Below, in pieces: positions 36,101 to 49,499 of a DNA stretch of 64,000 nucleotides. A program made the translations under genes and the position numbers. Each line of letters opens with the position of its first letter. The stretch's first letter is position 1. Below the pieces are notes generated by a model. It did no database searches. It saw nothing but the letters and a program-made list of their open reading frames with translations, and was not told the DNA's origin. The stretch is from Tyto alba (taxonomy: Eukaryota > Chordata > Aves > Strigiformes > Tytonidae), in NCBI RefSeq assembly GCF_018691265.1, contig NW_024881327.1:22561936-22625935 (forward strand), read 5' to 3'.

Positions 36101-39100
36101 TTACAGTAGATATTTCCTGAAGGTCCAAATCTGTTCATGCATTGCAGTAGGATGTCTATGTAATGTCACTTTTTCTGATTGATTTTAGTACTGCAGGATG
36201 GAAAATTTCACAAGACAATTGCATTAATACTGTTAAGTGTTTGTTTGGCTTTGCACAAAGCCTCTGACTAATTAGTCATCTGATATCTTCCCCTACCCTT
36301 CCTTGTTTTGAAACTTCCTCACTTTGAAAATTAGATGGCCTCTTGTGTTTGACCTTTTATTCCAGCTATGCAAAGGCTATAACTGCACTGCAGTGAAATC
36401 TAGGAGACACATAGATGGTCCTATACCTTTGTCTCATGTAGGAAAACCAAAATTCATCTCATGCTTTCTCCCTGCTACTGGAAACAAGACAAAAAGCACA
36501 TAACACACAGAAACCAATCCCACTTTAAAATTCCTGTTTCCAGTTGTAACTAATTATGCCAGCACTTGAAATTCGTGGCATTGTGTAAGACATTGTGTTT
36601 TCTAGATTAATGCATTAAAAACAGATAATGTGGTTAGCCCAAAGAGAACGTGGACATTAGTGAGCTTGTTTGTCCCAGATATGTAGCTGCTAGAGATCTT
36701 GTCCCAGTTTTTGCTGGAGCCAGAATGCATTATAAGGACATACTTGTAAAGTAATCTAATTAGTACAGCCAAATAAATATTGGAAATCAAGGGCAGGGAC
36801 GGGGGGAAAGTGATGAAAGGATCCCTACATATTTTTGTTTCTATTCTGTCTCCTAAACACTTGTGTTTTGGGAGTCTCTGTATGGACTCCCAGGACAGCA
36901 TGCGTACATTGCCTTTTCCCTAGAGGAACATACTGCGCTCTTAGGAGCTTACTGATCTGCTCAGGTAGCTCGGGGACCAGAATTGGCCTGCTCTCAACTG
37001 GCTCGAAGCACAAGTGTGGCTAATAGGCATTTGCTTGTATTTCACTGGGTAAAACATGCAATTGTAACTGTGGCATGTATATGCATATGTTTATGTATGC
37101 ATATGCATGCTTTATGTAACTGATGGGAAAACACCTTGAGCACACCTAAATGTAGTTCCCAAACTTTCATTTGTAACTAATCGTGCTTACAGAAATTAAG
37201 GTGACTAGGTTTTAGCTATATTCCTGAAATGCGCCTCTCATAACATTTAGCACCAGTTCTGCAGCACTTTTCCACACTAAGTAACAAAGTCATGCCATAT
37301 AGCTCATTCCTTTGGCTGAGTAATTGGCCCGAAGTTCGGTGTGCTTCCTCTGACCCAGCTACACAGTGAAGCTTAACACTATGCTCTACAATCAGACTGT
37401 GAACTGAACAAATGGTTTCTGAACTTGTATGAAGAATATGCTTTTGAAGTGCTCTTCCTTGAATCACACTGAGTAAAAATGGGTTTGGATGTTAATCATA
37501 AACTTGTGTTTGCCTTGGACTACATTAGACAAGTTGTCTGATGGTCTGTCAGACAACACGTGGAAGTTGCTGTTTGTCCCCTACTACTTATATTCTCCTC
37601 TGCACCCTCTCCAAAGTCCCAAGACTTTCTTTTCCTTTATTACCAAATCATCATGAATTGAATTAGCTGACTAGTCCTAAAGGTTTAATTCAAAACTAAG
37701 TTTGCTAGAATAATAAAGTGTTTTAACAAAGAAGCTGAACAGTAATATTTCCCTGTCTTTACAGTATGGAGAAGAGTGCAGGAGCAAAACATACCCTCCT
37801 TCAGGACCAACGTAAGTAATCTGATTCAACTTGTCTGACAAATTACAGAAAAGTAATGATTTGCAAGTCTGGACAGGTTTTTTTTTGTAAGTTGTTTCTG
37901 TTGCAGATCTAGAAAATGCTAGTTACAGGTGGGAAGCACCTATTTTGTCAAATGTGTTTTCAAAGCCTTCTTTAAATTTGAATGTTGGTACTTATTTTTC
38001 AGGTTCAAAGGGAATGTACCTACATATGTCATAAATCTTGACTTACCTCCCAGCAGAAGATGGGATAACTTGATACATGACAAGAAGACAGAGGTATGAA
38101 ATGCAGAGCTTGCTTTCAAGCTTAGCAGGTATAAAACTACCATGTGGCCTTTTATTTTCAAAAAAGATTTGGAAAGGAATACCTGCGCTAAAATTCTCTG
38201 AAAGGGATAATATTTCTAGTTGACTTTTTTAATATGGCTCTAGACTAAAATAATTGCTTGAGTAAAACATCTTCCTGTTCAACACTTGAGCTAGCAGCAT
38301 CAAGTATAGGGGCACTGGTGTTTGGGATGTAGACAAATGAAAAACAGTACGGCATAAAGCAGGCTTTCATTTATCAAAGCTCTTTAGTCATGAAGTAGTA
38401 CAGAATGAAGGGGAAGGAGTAGACCAAAGGGACAGCTTCTGTAAACTGAAGTGAAACTGAGGCAGCATCCCTTCTCTTCTGCACATCCCTGCTTCTCTCA
38501 AAATGCTGCATGAGGTGATGAAATGGCAAGGGGGAGAAATGAACAACTTCCTGCCCTTTTCAGGGATGCTGGAAGTTTACATGGCAGAAATAGTTTTAAA
38601 AACACCTAAGCCTATTTCAAATTATTGAAAATAGCTGTTCTAAATGTTGCTGAAAATTCAGTTCAGTAATACTTAATTTTTCAAGAAAGGCCAGGGATTT
38701 TTGCTATGTTCTTGCTGACATTGACCTTTCAACTCGGAAAGCCAAACAAATTTACACTGTAATTTTTATTTTTAAAGTCTCCTTTAAGCCAGTGGATGTT
38801 GGAAGCTTCAGGTTACACCTTAAATTCTGAAGGGTTTTTATCTCTCGTGTACTTTGGAGTTAGATCACATAGAGTAGAACTCTATTTGTGGCCATTCACA
38901 TGTTGCAAATGGAAAGCCTGTGCTTTTATAAGAAATGTATTGAGTGTTTTTGGCTTCAGGAACAGCAGTGCTTAAGCACAGAGCTTTTAATTAATGTTTT
39001 TAAAGACAGAGGAGGTGCAGAGTATTAAAATGTGATCAAAAAAGCAAAAGACAAGGATGGCTTTTTCTGGTAATTCTTCTCCGGTAGAGGGACATGGAAG

Positions 39101-42100
39101 AGCTAATCTAGAAAGTTATTTGAATAAATCTTGAAGAGTCACTCTTTAATGGGGTGTTGGGGGTGTTTTTCTCACAAAGAACACCACATTTAGCACTTTA
39201 AATATGTATTTTTGCAATAAAATGTTTTTTTTTTGAAAAAGTATGTGAAGGAGTTCTGTTAGTATTCTAGCAATTCTTATGCTCAAGATCTTTTATTCAA
39301 TAAAAGCCATTGTTCTTTTTAGCTGAAGACTGTGGTCCAGAATATTAAAGATATAGCAAATACCTTCTTCCCCAGCGGCAAAGTTGTTGACATAGTGGAT
39401 AAAAAAATAGTAAGTATTTTCATCTTCATTATTTTATTACTGCTATGTTCTGACTACCAGAATTAGAATGCTAGTAAATTTGGCAATTAAGAACTTTCCA
39501 AGTGATAATTCTCCCACTTACAAAACAAAGATGCTGTTCTGAAGAATTACTCTGAAATTTTCCCTTCTTGGTGCAATTTTGCCCTCTTGCCTACTCTGAA
39601 TTACTCTGAAGCCTTCAAACCTAAAATGCATGTGTCTCTTCTTCCTCTAATTTTTTCTAAGATCTTTCCAAGTTTGGATTACTCATGCTAGACATGTATG
39701 CTACTGACTTAGTCGCTGTAGCAAAACATTTCGCTAAAATTCTCTTTGCCATGTTCAACTCCTTTTAAACAGCAGAATAAAATCTGGTTTTGAAAACTGT
39801 AATAAATGTCTGATTACAAGGGCAACTTTGACCAGGCCTCATCTTAAAAAGTAATTTGGTTCTGATTAAAATAGGCTGTGGCGTAGAATCAGGACAGGAG
39901 AAAACAGTATAGAGCTAGATAGAGCAAAAGGTCAAATCTGTCCCCACCGTTATTTACAGCAGCCTTGGGCCATGCTGGCCACTCTTCCTTTGTATTCCTG
40001 TGTGCCTGAGAGGGGTTGACATAAAGGCAGTGTGTACAGGTAGCCATTCCAATGTGTGAAAGTTAGGGATTCCCTTCAGCACTGATGTTGAGCTCTTAAA
40101 TTATAAGAGGCCTACCACACTTTGTTCTGTCTATTACTGTTAATGATAATTAGTATACTGTGCTAATCTCCATTGCTCATATGTCAATATTTGAGTAATA
40201 GTTTTTATTTTCCCTAAGTATGTACTTGTCTTCCAAGTACTCTACAAACATCCTCAAGTTCTACAGGCTGCAGAGGGATTAAATACTCAATTTAATAGTT
40301 GTGAGAAGGATTTACCTGTTGGAGAGGGGTTTATTTTAAGTAAAAAAATAGCATTAATTTACACAAACAATGTACAAAACTTTTCCTTTCAGGCTCATCT
40401 GACCGCCACACTTCCTTATCCTTTCAATGAAGAACTCCGAGGGATTTCAAATTCATCTGGGATTCCTTTGGGTAATAGTTTCCAGCACTTTATGAACAAA
40501 GTGGAAAATGAGGAATCCAGACTCATTTAAAATTATATTGCTGATTGGTACACATACTAGTTGTAGTCATCTGTGACTTTAACAAATAAATGAAGTAGAT
40601 AAAGCAAGAAATCGCATCTCACGCTAAATGAAAACAGTATTTTAGTAGAGGAGAATGGCAATAAATCACATAAGCCTTTCATCAAGCTGGGAGTTCTCTG
40701 TAGAGCTGTAGCTCCTCGCTTCTGAGTTTCGAGAACTGGAGCAAGTCTCAGCTTCTGTGCACCAAAATTTGGGGGAATCCGTGATTCTTGTTGGTTTCCT
40801 ACTCAGCTGTGTGTCAGCTGTTGACATACCAAGAAGACGAGGCTCAGTTTCATGCTGTGCTTTCTTTCCCTTGTGATCCTTGCCACATCATCCTGCCTTC
40901 CTTCCACATCTCCTGCTAAAAAATGCAATTCCAGGTGAGAACTATACACTGAATTCTTACAGAATGGAGACTGAGAAGTTCCGGAGACCTGCTTCCACTG
41001 CTCCCCTCATACAGGAGCAGTAAACCTGGTGCTAGTCAGTAGCTCTTATAAGGGAATAGTGGTACATATAGCAGCTTTCTTCTTTAAAGTGAATTTTCTA
41101 TCTTGTTTTGAAGTTTCCAGAGAAGGAAGTAGCAATGACAGTCAGCTTTCTGTATGGTAAGGCAAAAGGCCAAGGAATTCTAATCCTTCTGTTTGCCTTT
41201 CAGGAAGCTCTTGATTTTGCTGAACTGGTCATTTCAAAGATGAAATGAGGTTTAAACAGAAATTCTTGAGAGAAATATTATAGAATGCTGAACTTTGCGG
41301 TATGCTTTTTTCTAACCGTTTCATGGAAAAATTTTCAAACTACTGAACTTTGTTTCTTTTTGTTCTAGGGGAAATTGTTATTTTTAACATCTTTTATGAA
41401 ATTTTTACTGTATGTACATCAATAGTGGCGGAAGATAAAACAGGTAATGCAACCCAGAATAGCATTAATAGTTTTCTCTTACGTAGGAGAGGGTCCACCT
41501 CAGTTACACAAACATACTCCTTCTCAACTGCAGGAGAGAAGGTCTAGTAGAAAAGACTAAAAGCAACAACAATAAAAAGGTATTTCTTGAGAAGGGAATA
41601 AGATCACAGGTGTCATAGGTTAAAAAAAAAAAAAGGAAAAAATACTTTCAAAGATGGTTTGGTTTTGTTGGGCTTTTTTTGCTTGCTTGTTTGTTTTTAA
41701 TAGGTGGCATTTGTTTTTCTAGGGGAAATAAACGCTAGACACCTGATACTTTCTCAGTGCCATGAGGGACTCTGGTGCAATCCATTTTTCATCTAGCTTC
41801 TAGCTATCGCATATGTATAGTGCTAGAGAAAATGGATAGTCTGTTTGAAGCAAAGAGACTCTTTCATTCTCTTAGTCAGGTCCTCAGGCCCTGTCTGCAC
41901 CTGTTCCAGCTTAGGAAATTTCTGAGGGATTCTCAGATTGCTTACAGATGTCTCACTTTTAGAGGAAGCTCAAGGTATTGCCATTACATTAAGATAATGT
42001 GGAAAGCATCTGAGGCTGAGATGGACAGCTGTTCACAAGATGAGTTGATTTCAATTATGGCAAAACACTTAACTGGTCAAAAAACCCCCACCATTTTTCT

Positions 42101-45100
42101 GTGCTTATGAAAAGGGCAATTAGACAATGGTATTTTCCCTGCTTATTCATTTCCTGTTTTTCTAAGCTCAAATTTATGTGTCTCTTTAGAAAATTGTATT
42201 TGTTTGTTTATTTATTTGTTGTTATGTAGGGAAGCTCTACCATGCCAGAAACTTGGATTTCGGACTCTTTCTTGGGTAAGTACTTAAACCTGTGCCTTTT
42301 AATTATTTTACAAAACCCCAAAGAAACAGCTAGCTGAAGTTGAAATTTCTACGTGCATTCTTTGAGTCTAAATGATAACTTGGATGTTGTTAAGACTATG
42401 ATAAGTAATTCTGCATTGCATGTTGTGAAAAGGGGCTAAAACGGACAAAAGGATTGTTCTGCTGACCTTAGGTCAAACTACTCCAAGCATGTCAGGAATG
42501 ACACTGACCACAACTGTTTTACAAAGTTACTTAGTGTTTTCTCAGCTCCAGTTAAAACTGTCTCGAACCAAAGAAGGGTCCATGTAACCTGTCTCTGAGG
42601 CACGGTGTATCTTCTTCTTTACGTGATGGGACGGAAGCATCAGTTTTAGTGTATGCAGTGAAATGTGGATTGAGGCTTGTTATAGTTGTTTGGTGTTTTT
42701 TTGGTTTTTTTTTTCAAATTATACCCTTAGTTACTGTACTGTGCTCTACTGGCACTTCCCATCATTCATTATTTCTGCTCAGCAGTCGGTGATCTGTATT
42801 CCACTGATCTAACTTTGTCATTCATTTGGATACTAACTCTGTAGTTTGTTGCCCAGCACTGGGTTCTCTTAGTTCTCATTTCATACCTCATGATCAGGTG
42901 GTTCAGTGTTTGCTTTTATTATCCCAGTATATTTTGTAATGTCACTCATGCAGAAGACTCTCAATGCCCAGATGGAATTTAAATGCCCACCTTCATTAAA
43001 ATTCTTACCTGCTTATCAAACACTCACATGTTGTCAACTCCCCCTGTCCCTTGGTTTGACTTGTGCTGAACTTCTTCCACTTGTCAGAAATGCTGGGAAC
43101 ATGCTCCCTGAAAATTAAGGCAACTTTCAAAGCTGTTCCCAGAACCTGGATTGTTTCCAGAGAAGTTAATGGTTTTCTAAGTGTTCTTTAGCAACCTTTT
43201 GCCTACAAACTGTTCTGGCTTACCTTACAAACCAGAATTGGGACTTCCCTTTGTGTAGAGAAAAATCCAGTAGTATGTGGTTTGTTTTCTCTATTTGAAA
43301 AATAAGAATTAGAGGGAACTGGCTCATTCTGCTGCAGAACAAGCTACACATTCTTTCAGGGTAATGTAGGCGTGGTGTCACAGGCAGTACCCGTAGCAGC
43401 CTCCCTTTGCCAGCAGGAATAGAGCAAAGTTATGTGTGTTCAAAACAAAGGAGCTATAATGGTGGTGCTGTTTAATACTGAGTAGTGTATACTTGGTTTG
43501 AACAAAACCTGGTTCTTTTCACTGACTGCCTCTGCATTTAGACTTCCTAGTTGTCCCTTGCTGGAGCTGCTCGGGTAACTACTGAGCAGTGGTGTTGGCT
43601 GGCATGAGTAAGATCAGAGGACAGGCATCACACCAGAAATCTGCGTGCTGTGAAGGGAAGTTTTAAAAGCTACTGAGGGAGAGAAGTTTCAAATGCTGTA
43701 CCATCTTCTGCAGGTGGGATGTTAAAAATAATTCCTGGACTTTAACTCGGGAACTGAAGCCTCTAGTGGTAAACTTGGACTTCCAGAGAAACAACAAAAC
43801 AGTGTTCAGATCTACAAATTTTGCAGGATACATAGGCATGGTGTCTGGAGTCAAACCAGTAAGTATGGGGAGGGAGGCTTGTCAATAGTGCTTCAGACTT
43901 TCCTTTAAGATGCAGATTTTCCTGTTTTCATTCTCTGCCTTGGGATCATTTTAATAAACGATTTCACAAGTTTTCTGGGACATAATATAGGTATTTGAAG
44001 AAAGGTAAAAGAAAACGCTGCTGCACTCTTTCCTGTAAAAGGAGATTGGCTAAATGAAATGTTTGTTTGGACAATTCTTAAAAACAGTGTTGAATTCTGA
44101 ATACAAACAGGAGTGAATACGAAGTGTTCACATGGTTGCTAGCAAATAGATACTGCTGTAATCCCAGAGGTGAAACAGCATACTTGTGCTATTTTAATTC
44201 TTTCTCCAATTCTTCTTGGAAAAAAAGAGTCCTACATTGCAAGATTTTTAATTATTTTTTTTTTAATAGACATCTGAAATCTGGGGTTTATCTACATCTT
44301 AAATCCAGCAGTACGGAACAATACCAGGTTCTCCAGTTTACCACAACTCCTCCTTTTCCACATGCTCTGCCTGTATCCTCTATTATAGGTGGCCCTTTTC
44401 ATAGTAGAGCATTTCTGGCATAAATCCCTGCATTGTATCCATTTATTTTTGTCTTCTTGTCAAATAAATTGGGAAGAGTCCATTCTGAAAATAATCCAGC
44501 GTGGCTGAATTCCACTTTCCTCTGAAGGAAACGCTAGTTGAAGAACTGGCATTTGAGTTTGAACTGCATGTTGCAAGTGGCACAGATCGGATTGTGTACA
44601 GCTGCATGCCTCTGTGAACAGTAATAACATACCAGGGTGCATTTAGCACTGGGACTTAAAAATCTGCTTTCAGATTAGAATAGTATTCAGAGGTCTGAGA
44701 AGAAGGTTACATACAGCAGGGGAAGGAAAACTGCAAATTCAGTGATGCAACAAGAACTAAGAGAAAAATGGCTACAGGCTTGACTTGCTTAGCATAAAAG
44801 CATGCTTTGCTGGATTGCTCTGCCAGGTCAGAATACTGTGAATTATCATTTCTGCTTACTCAAACAGTGATAAATTAGGTTCTCCTCCACATGGGCTTGA
44901 TCTTGCAGCCCATTACTCAAAGGAGAAGAGTCTAATGAACAAGAAGCTCAGTTGGCATATACATTGCAATGCTGCCTCTTGTTTATGGATGGTATTAATG
45001 GGCTGGCAGTGGATGAAGGTTGGCTTGTTTAATGCTTTTCAGGACTTGTTCACTCTGACAATGAACGAGCGTTTCAGTCTTGATGGTGGTTATGTTGGTG

Positions 45101-47839
45101 AGTAATGCTCATTTCTTTCATTATTTCTGTACAAGTTTTCCAGACCTTGGTCTTACCAGTTACCTTAATAAACAGGCCCAGAAATGGTGAGAAGGTTGCA
45201 GATGAGTAAGATAAAAACACATTTCAAGGCTGTGAAAGTTAGAATAGCATGAATGAACCTTCTGAAAACCAACTATTGTAACCAGTGATATTTTGCAGGA
45301 ATCTTCGAATGGTTTCTTGGTAGAAGAGATGGTATGTGGATGGGCTTTCTTACAAGAACAGTATTAGAGAATGCTACAAGGTATTCCCCCCTGCCCTCTA
45401 AATATTCTACAGCTTTAATCTGCTTTGCTTTCAACTGACATGAATACTGTAGATGTGTGCTTAGTATCTAATGATAGATATATCTTCCTAGAAGCCTTAA
45501 CATTAAATAGTTCTGATTTTGGTGGTAATCTTAGGGGGGGAGGAGACATCGCACATGATCCCTTAAGACTCCTCAAATTGTTTTCTCAGATTTTTTTTTT
45601 TTATTCTAACAAACCTATTGGTATCTGAATCCGTAACAGCATTCTGTATCAAAACACATCCAACAGGTAGTAGTATATTATAGGAAGTGAACAGAAGCAA
45701 AGCTCTCATGCAGTAAATTAATGAGGTGGGCTATGACACAGCACGTCATCATTTTATTCCTGTTGTTAAAAGTAGAAAAAGTGCAAAGAGCACCTCCAAC
45801 AACCACACCTGAAGTACAAAAGGAGTGGAGGAGCTTTGCTTAAATTTGTTTCTTCGTTGTGATACAATCTCCTCATATGTGCATGGGAGGGGGAAGAAAG
45901 GTGTAACTACTCGAACTTTTCCTGGGTCTGTGAAACTTGTTCTTCAGTACTTGAACTGTTTATAGCATTTAATAGTCCGACGCTACTTTGTTATCTGCAG
46001 TTACCAGGATGCAAAAGACAAACTGGCAAAAACAAGACTGCTGGCTCCAGCTTACTTTATACTGGGTGGAAAAAATTCTGGCGAAGGGTGTGTGATAACT
46101 CGTTCCAGGACAGCTACTCTGGATATCTGGGAGTGAGTATGCTTGACCTGACACCTGACTCAGCCTTCCAGAGGAGGACAGATCCCACCAGTAATTGTGT
46201 CCTGTGTTTCTTGTGACTTTTGTTGTGCAAGAACTCGCTTCTTTAGCATCGTTGAAAAATACCACAGCAAGCCACAAAAAAATCTGGCTGTATATAGTAT
46301 ATACTATGTATGTACTTACTGATATATAATTAGAGAAGCAAAACACAAATATATACCTCTTTTTCAGCCTTGATATCAAGAAAGGCACTTGGTACGTGCT
46401 AGAGACAAACTACGATCGCTGGAAGCCCCCGCTAATCTTGGATAATCGTAGAACGCCTGCAATGAAATGCCTGAACCAAACAATGCAAGAGGTAAATAAA
46501 CATCTTCCAAACACCTCATCTTGCTGTTTTGAAACCCTCACGTTACAGTACTAACCTGACACAGCCAGGAGCAATCGGGGCATTAGCAAGCACAGCTGTA
46601 ATGACAGAAGCGGCTAATAGTTTTGTGACAATTTCTCTGTGCTTCTGGGTAATAAAATACCAGCTGGCTCTTTACACCAGTGCTTTTTAGTGTTGGGCTT
46701 TCTCTTCATCTAGGTGAGTTTCCTGCGAGTATCTTCCATTGCTGCATATGCAGGGGGATAATCCCGGTGATACTTTGAGAGAGATTTTCTCTGTTTCCTG
46801 GGCTGTTTTGTCACCAGTGAAATTCAAACATATGCTATCAGGCTGCATCTGGTCTGGTCAAGTTTTTGCAACTCATGTTCTTCTGCTCAGGATGTATGAG
46901 TATCATGTAATCTGAAAGCTTTATCTTATTATCTAATTGAGCAGTAAAAAATTTACAGTTCTCAGCATTTACATTTAGAGGTTAATGTCCATTAACATCA
47001 GTGTATTATTTTCTTTCAGAACATCTCCTTACCAGCAATTTATGATGTTCTCTCCACAAAGCCTGTCCTCAATAAGGTAATGCTTCTATTTTTGCAGAAA
47101 GTTTAGAGTTGGGGGCAGGCCACTGTACCCCTAAGGAGGAGGTCACTGTGGTACATTCAGGGGTTTTTTTGAGTGAAAACATGCGTGTAAAACTGAAACA
47201 AATTCCACATTATTTTGTAAAAGCAAAATATATAATTGCTGGAATAGTTGTTTTTCCAAAGGGCTTTAAAACCCCGAGTAGCCTGAGCCCTCTCCTCATA
47301 GCTGGATCTGGTTTGAGGCAGCATTTGCACTACAGACATCTTAAGGTTCCTTCTAAGGTGAATTAACCTGTGATACATGCCTTTATAAGTAGCATGAAAC
47401 AAGTTAATATACCTCATGGTTTGGGCACACTGCAGGCACATGCTGCTTGTAACAGAAGATGTTTTAGTTTGAACTCAAGGTTTTGGTGTTCAATAAAAAA
47501 AGACTAAAGGGGTGAGAAGAGTTTTGAATGATAAAAGTTCGGTTATTGTGTTAAGTGGAGGCAGCATTCTTGGATGAGGACACCAGCTATGTACTTACAC
47601 GTTACTGACTAATTAAGATAAATGCTCATTTTAGCTGAACTGTTCAGCTAGTATGAGAGACAGTTTTTTCACTAAATGCTGTAATGAGGCTTTCTCTTTT
47701 CTTTTTTTTTTTTCCTTTTTCCTTCTTCTTCCTCCCACCTGCCTATTAGCTGACTGTGTGCACAACACTGATGGAGGTGTATAATGGTCATACAGAGACT
47801 TACCTGCGGGAATGCCCAGATCCCTGTAGTCCTTGGTAG
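32762..47839 (+). CDS. ASAH1: ASAH1, lysosomal acid ceramidase (14 coding exons)
   Basis: Coding exons: 32762-32845, 37765-37811, 38003-38093, 39323-39409, 40393-40471, 41369-41443, 42230-42275, 43714-43858, 45043-45097, 45299-45380, 46001-46132, 46368-46491, 47020-47076, 47750-47839. All junctions are GT-AG and the frame is continuous: 397 aa against 395 in human. Acid ceramidase hydrolyses ceramide to sphingosine and fatty acid in lysosomes. It is an Ntn-hydrolase whose precursor cuts itself before the catalytic cysteine. That cysteine is C145 (TGT at 41413-41415, motif FTVCTS). The other catalytic residues are in register: R161 and D164 (ARNLDFG), E227 (MNERFS), N322 (ETNYDRW), R335 (DNRRTP). 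C33/C342 and C390/C394 match the known disulfides. Residues 1-24 form a signal peptide. N-glycosylation sequons are at N123, N175, N197, N261, N344 and N350. The start is fixed by the signal peptide and a good ATG context (A at -3, G at +4). Intron 1 is the longest, about 4.9 kb. Confidence 0.98.
35059..35086 (+). repeat. T11-GG-A15 hairpin-forming tract in ASAH1 intron 1
   Basis: Eleven T, two G and fifteen A make an almost perfect inverted repeat with a two-base loop. It may be a simple-sequence artefact of slippage. No transposon ends were found around it. Confidence 0.75.
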
Positions 47840-48583
47840 TCCTGTACCTTTCCTCTGTTGGAAGCTGCTTGTCTGAATTGGAGGTCCTCCAAGAAAAAAC
47901 ACTTCTGGAAAAAGATTCCTCAGTCTAACTCCTTTCTTCAGAAATCCAATGGCTATATAGAAATGTCAGTGAGCTTCTAACAGTGGAGGACCCTATCTCA
48001 CAGTGGACTTCCTTGCTTTCTGATCAGCAGTTCTGCTGACGAGAAATGTATACTAATGAATGTCTGGTTTGATTTCAGCCATTTCTGCCAAATGAGTTCA
48101 GCAGTTAGCTCTAGATCTCTTCAGCCTTGACAGTATTCTTGGTTTGTTTTGTTGTTGGTTTGTGGGTTTGTTATTTTTTTGTTGGTTGGTTGGGGTTTTT
48201 TTAGATCAAAATGCTTCTAAAGCACACGTGAGTTAAAGTGGCACCTATGAAGCATGAAAAAGAATTGGGTGTAAGGCAGTCATCTGGGATAGTACAGTTC
48301 TGTTATTCTTTCCTAAGCACTTAAGATGAATTGCTAGTATTCTGGTCCAATATGAGGATATGTTTAAGATGCCCTGTTATAAAATAACCTACCAAGTGTC
48401 ATATCTAGTCACAGAAACAAGGTCTTGGGGGAATATCTAAAATGAGATCGGAGCCAAAAAATGTCTTTTCACTGATTTATAGATCTTTTGCTGAAGCTCC
48501 CTCTTGGCCTGTTAACACTTTTTTTTTTTTTTTTTAAAGAGATTTTTCTGTTGTCTCACAAAAATAAATACTAATACAATAAA
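47840..48583 (+). other. ASAH1: Probable ASAH1 3' UTR with two AATAAA signals
   Basis: After the stop codon, canonical AATAAA signals occur at 48563-48568 and 48578-48583, just after a poly-T run at about 48520-48536. These are the best candidates for the ASAH1 cleavage and polyadenylation site and imply a 3' UTR of about 0.75 kb. Confidence 0.6.
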
Positions 48584-49499
48584 AATTCTTAAGAACTACT
48601 TTCTTTGACCAAAGATTTCATACCTCAGTGGAAGTCACCAAGCATGTTACATATCGCATGGCAGAAAAGGCATTCACTTCCAAATGGACTGGTTTAGCAG
48701 TGTCTGAAGAATTGATTTCTTAAACTGACAGTTAAAGCTATTACTGTAGTGGGAAGTAGCCAGCTACTAATAGTGGTTGGGTTGTTTGAGGGGATTTTGT
48801 TTTGTTGGTTGGTTTTTGGAAAGTGAGGAAGATAAGCCAAATCAGACTACACCATTGGCTGGAATTCAAATTCAGAAAGTAAAGGTACTTTAGAAATAGA
48901 AATATCTTAGGAAGCAGATAATGTAGAAGGCAGTAGTTTTATCCATGTCACTGGCTGCATTGCTGGGATTAGTTGCCGGTGGCAGCTCTCCTGTTTTATA
49001 ACATGCAAAGAGAAAACACTGGAGAGTAAGCTTAGGGGCTGGTATATATGGTGGTTCACTTGTAATCTTTTCTTAACCACCCTAGGAAGGAGGTGTGATT
49101 CATATTCCCATTGAGCTATGACTATAAAGTTGTCATTGGTGCAAGGGAGGTGTTTGCTGTCTCTTTGGTGGCTGCCCAGATGGTACTGAATTCTAACTAA
49201 AACCTGCAAGTTCGCGACATCCAGTCACAATGGGATTCTTGATAGCCAGGACATACAGAACAGTACTAGTGTAGTGCAGAAGTTCAGAACAGAGGATACT
49301 ACAGTTGTCTGTTCCAAACAGTAAAGGCTACTATTTTTTTTTTTTTTTTAAATAATTGCCAATTTAACACTAAGAAGTCTACAGAAGGGAAAATGAGTTA
49401 TTGCCCATATATCTAAGATGCAGAGTCAGCTTTCATCCAAGTATGGCTAGCTAAGTTTTATTCAGTATTGCTTCCTTTTCTAAAAGAAACATTAAAGTT
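48584..49499. other. Non-coding, nothing recognised
   Basis: Flank between the ASAH1 polyadenylation region and the CR1 element. It has a poly-T run at about 49334-49349 and no coding frame with support. Confidence 0.4.

Noticed and set aside
37070..37117. Alternating purine-pyrimidine stretch with ATGCATATG-like palindromes
   Set aside because: Short AT/GC alternating intronic sequence with no flanking duplication or known motif; not enough to call a regulatory site.
43663..43854. Minus-strand frame of 63 codons
   Set aside because: It is the antisense shadow of ASAH1 exon 8.
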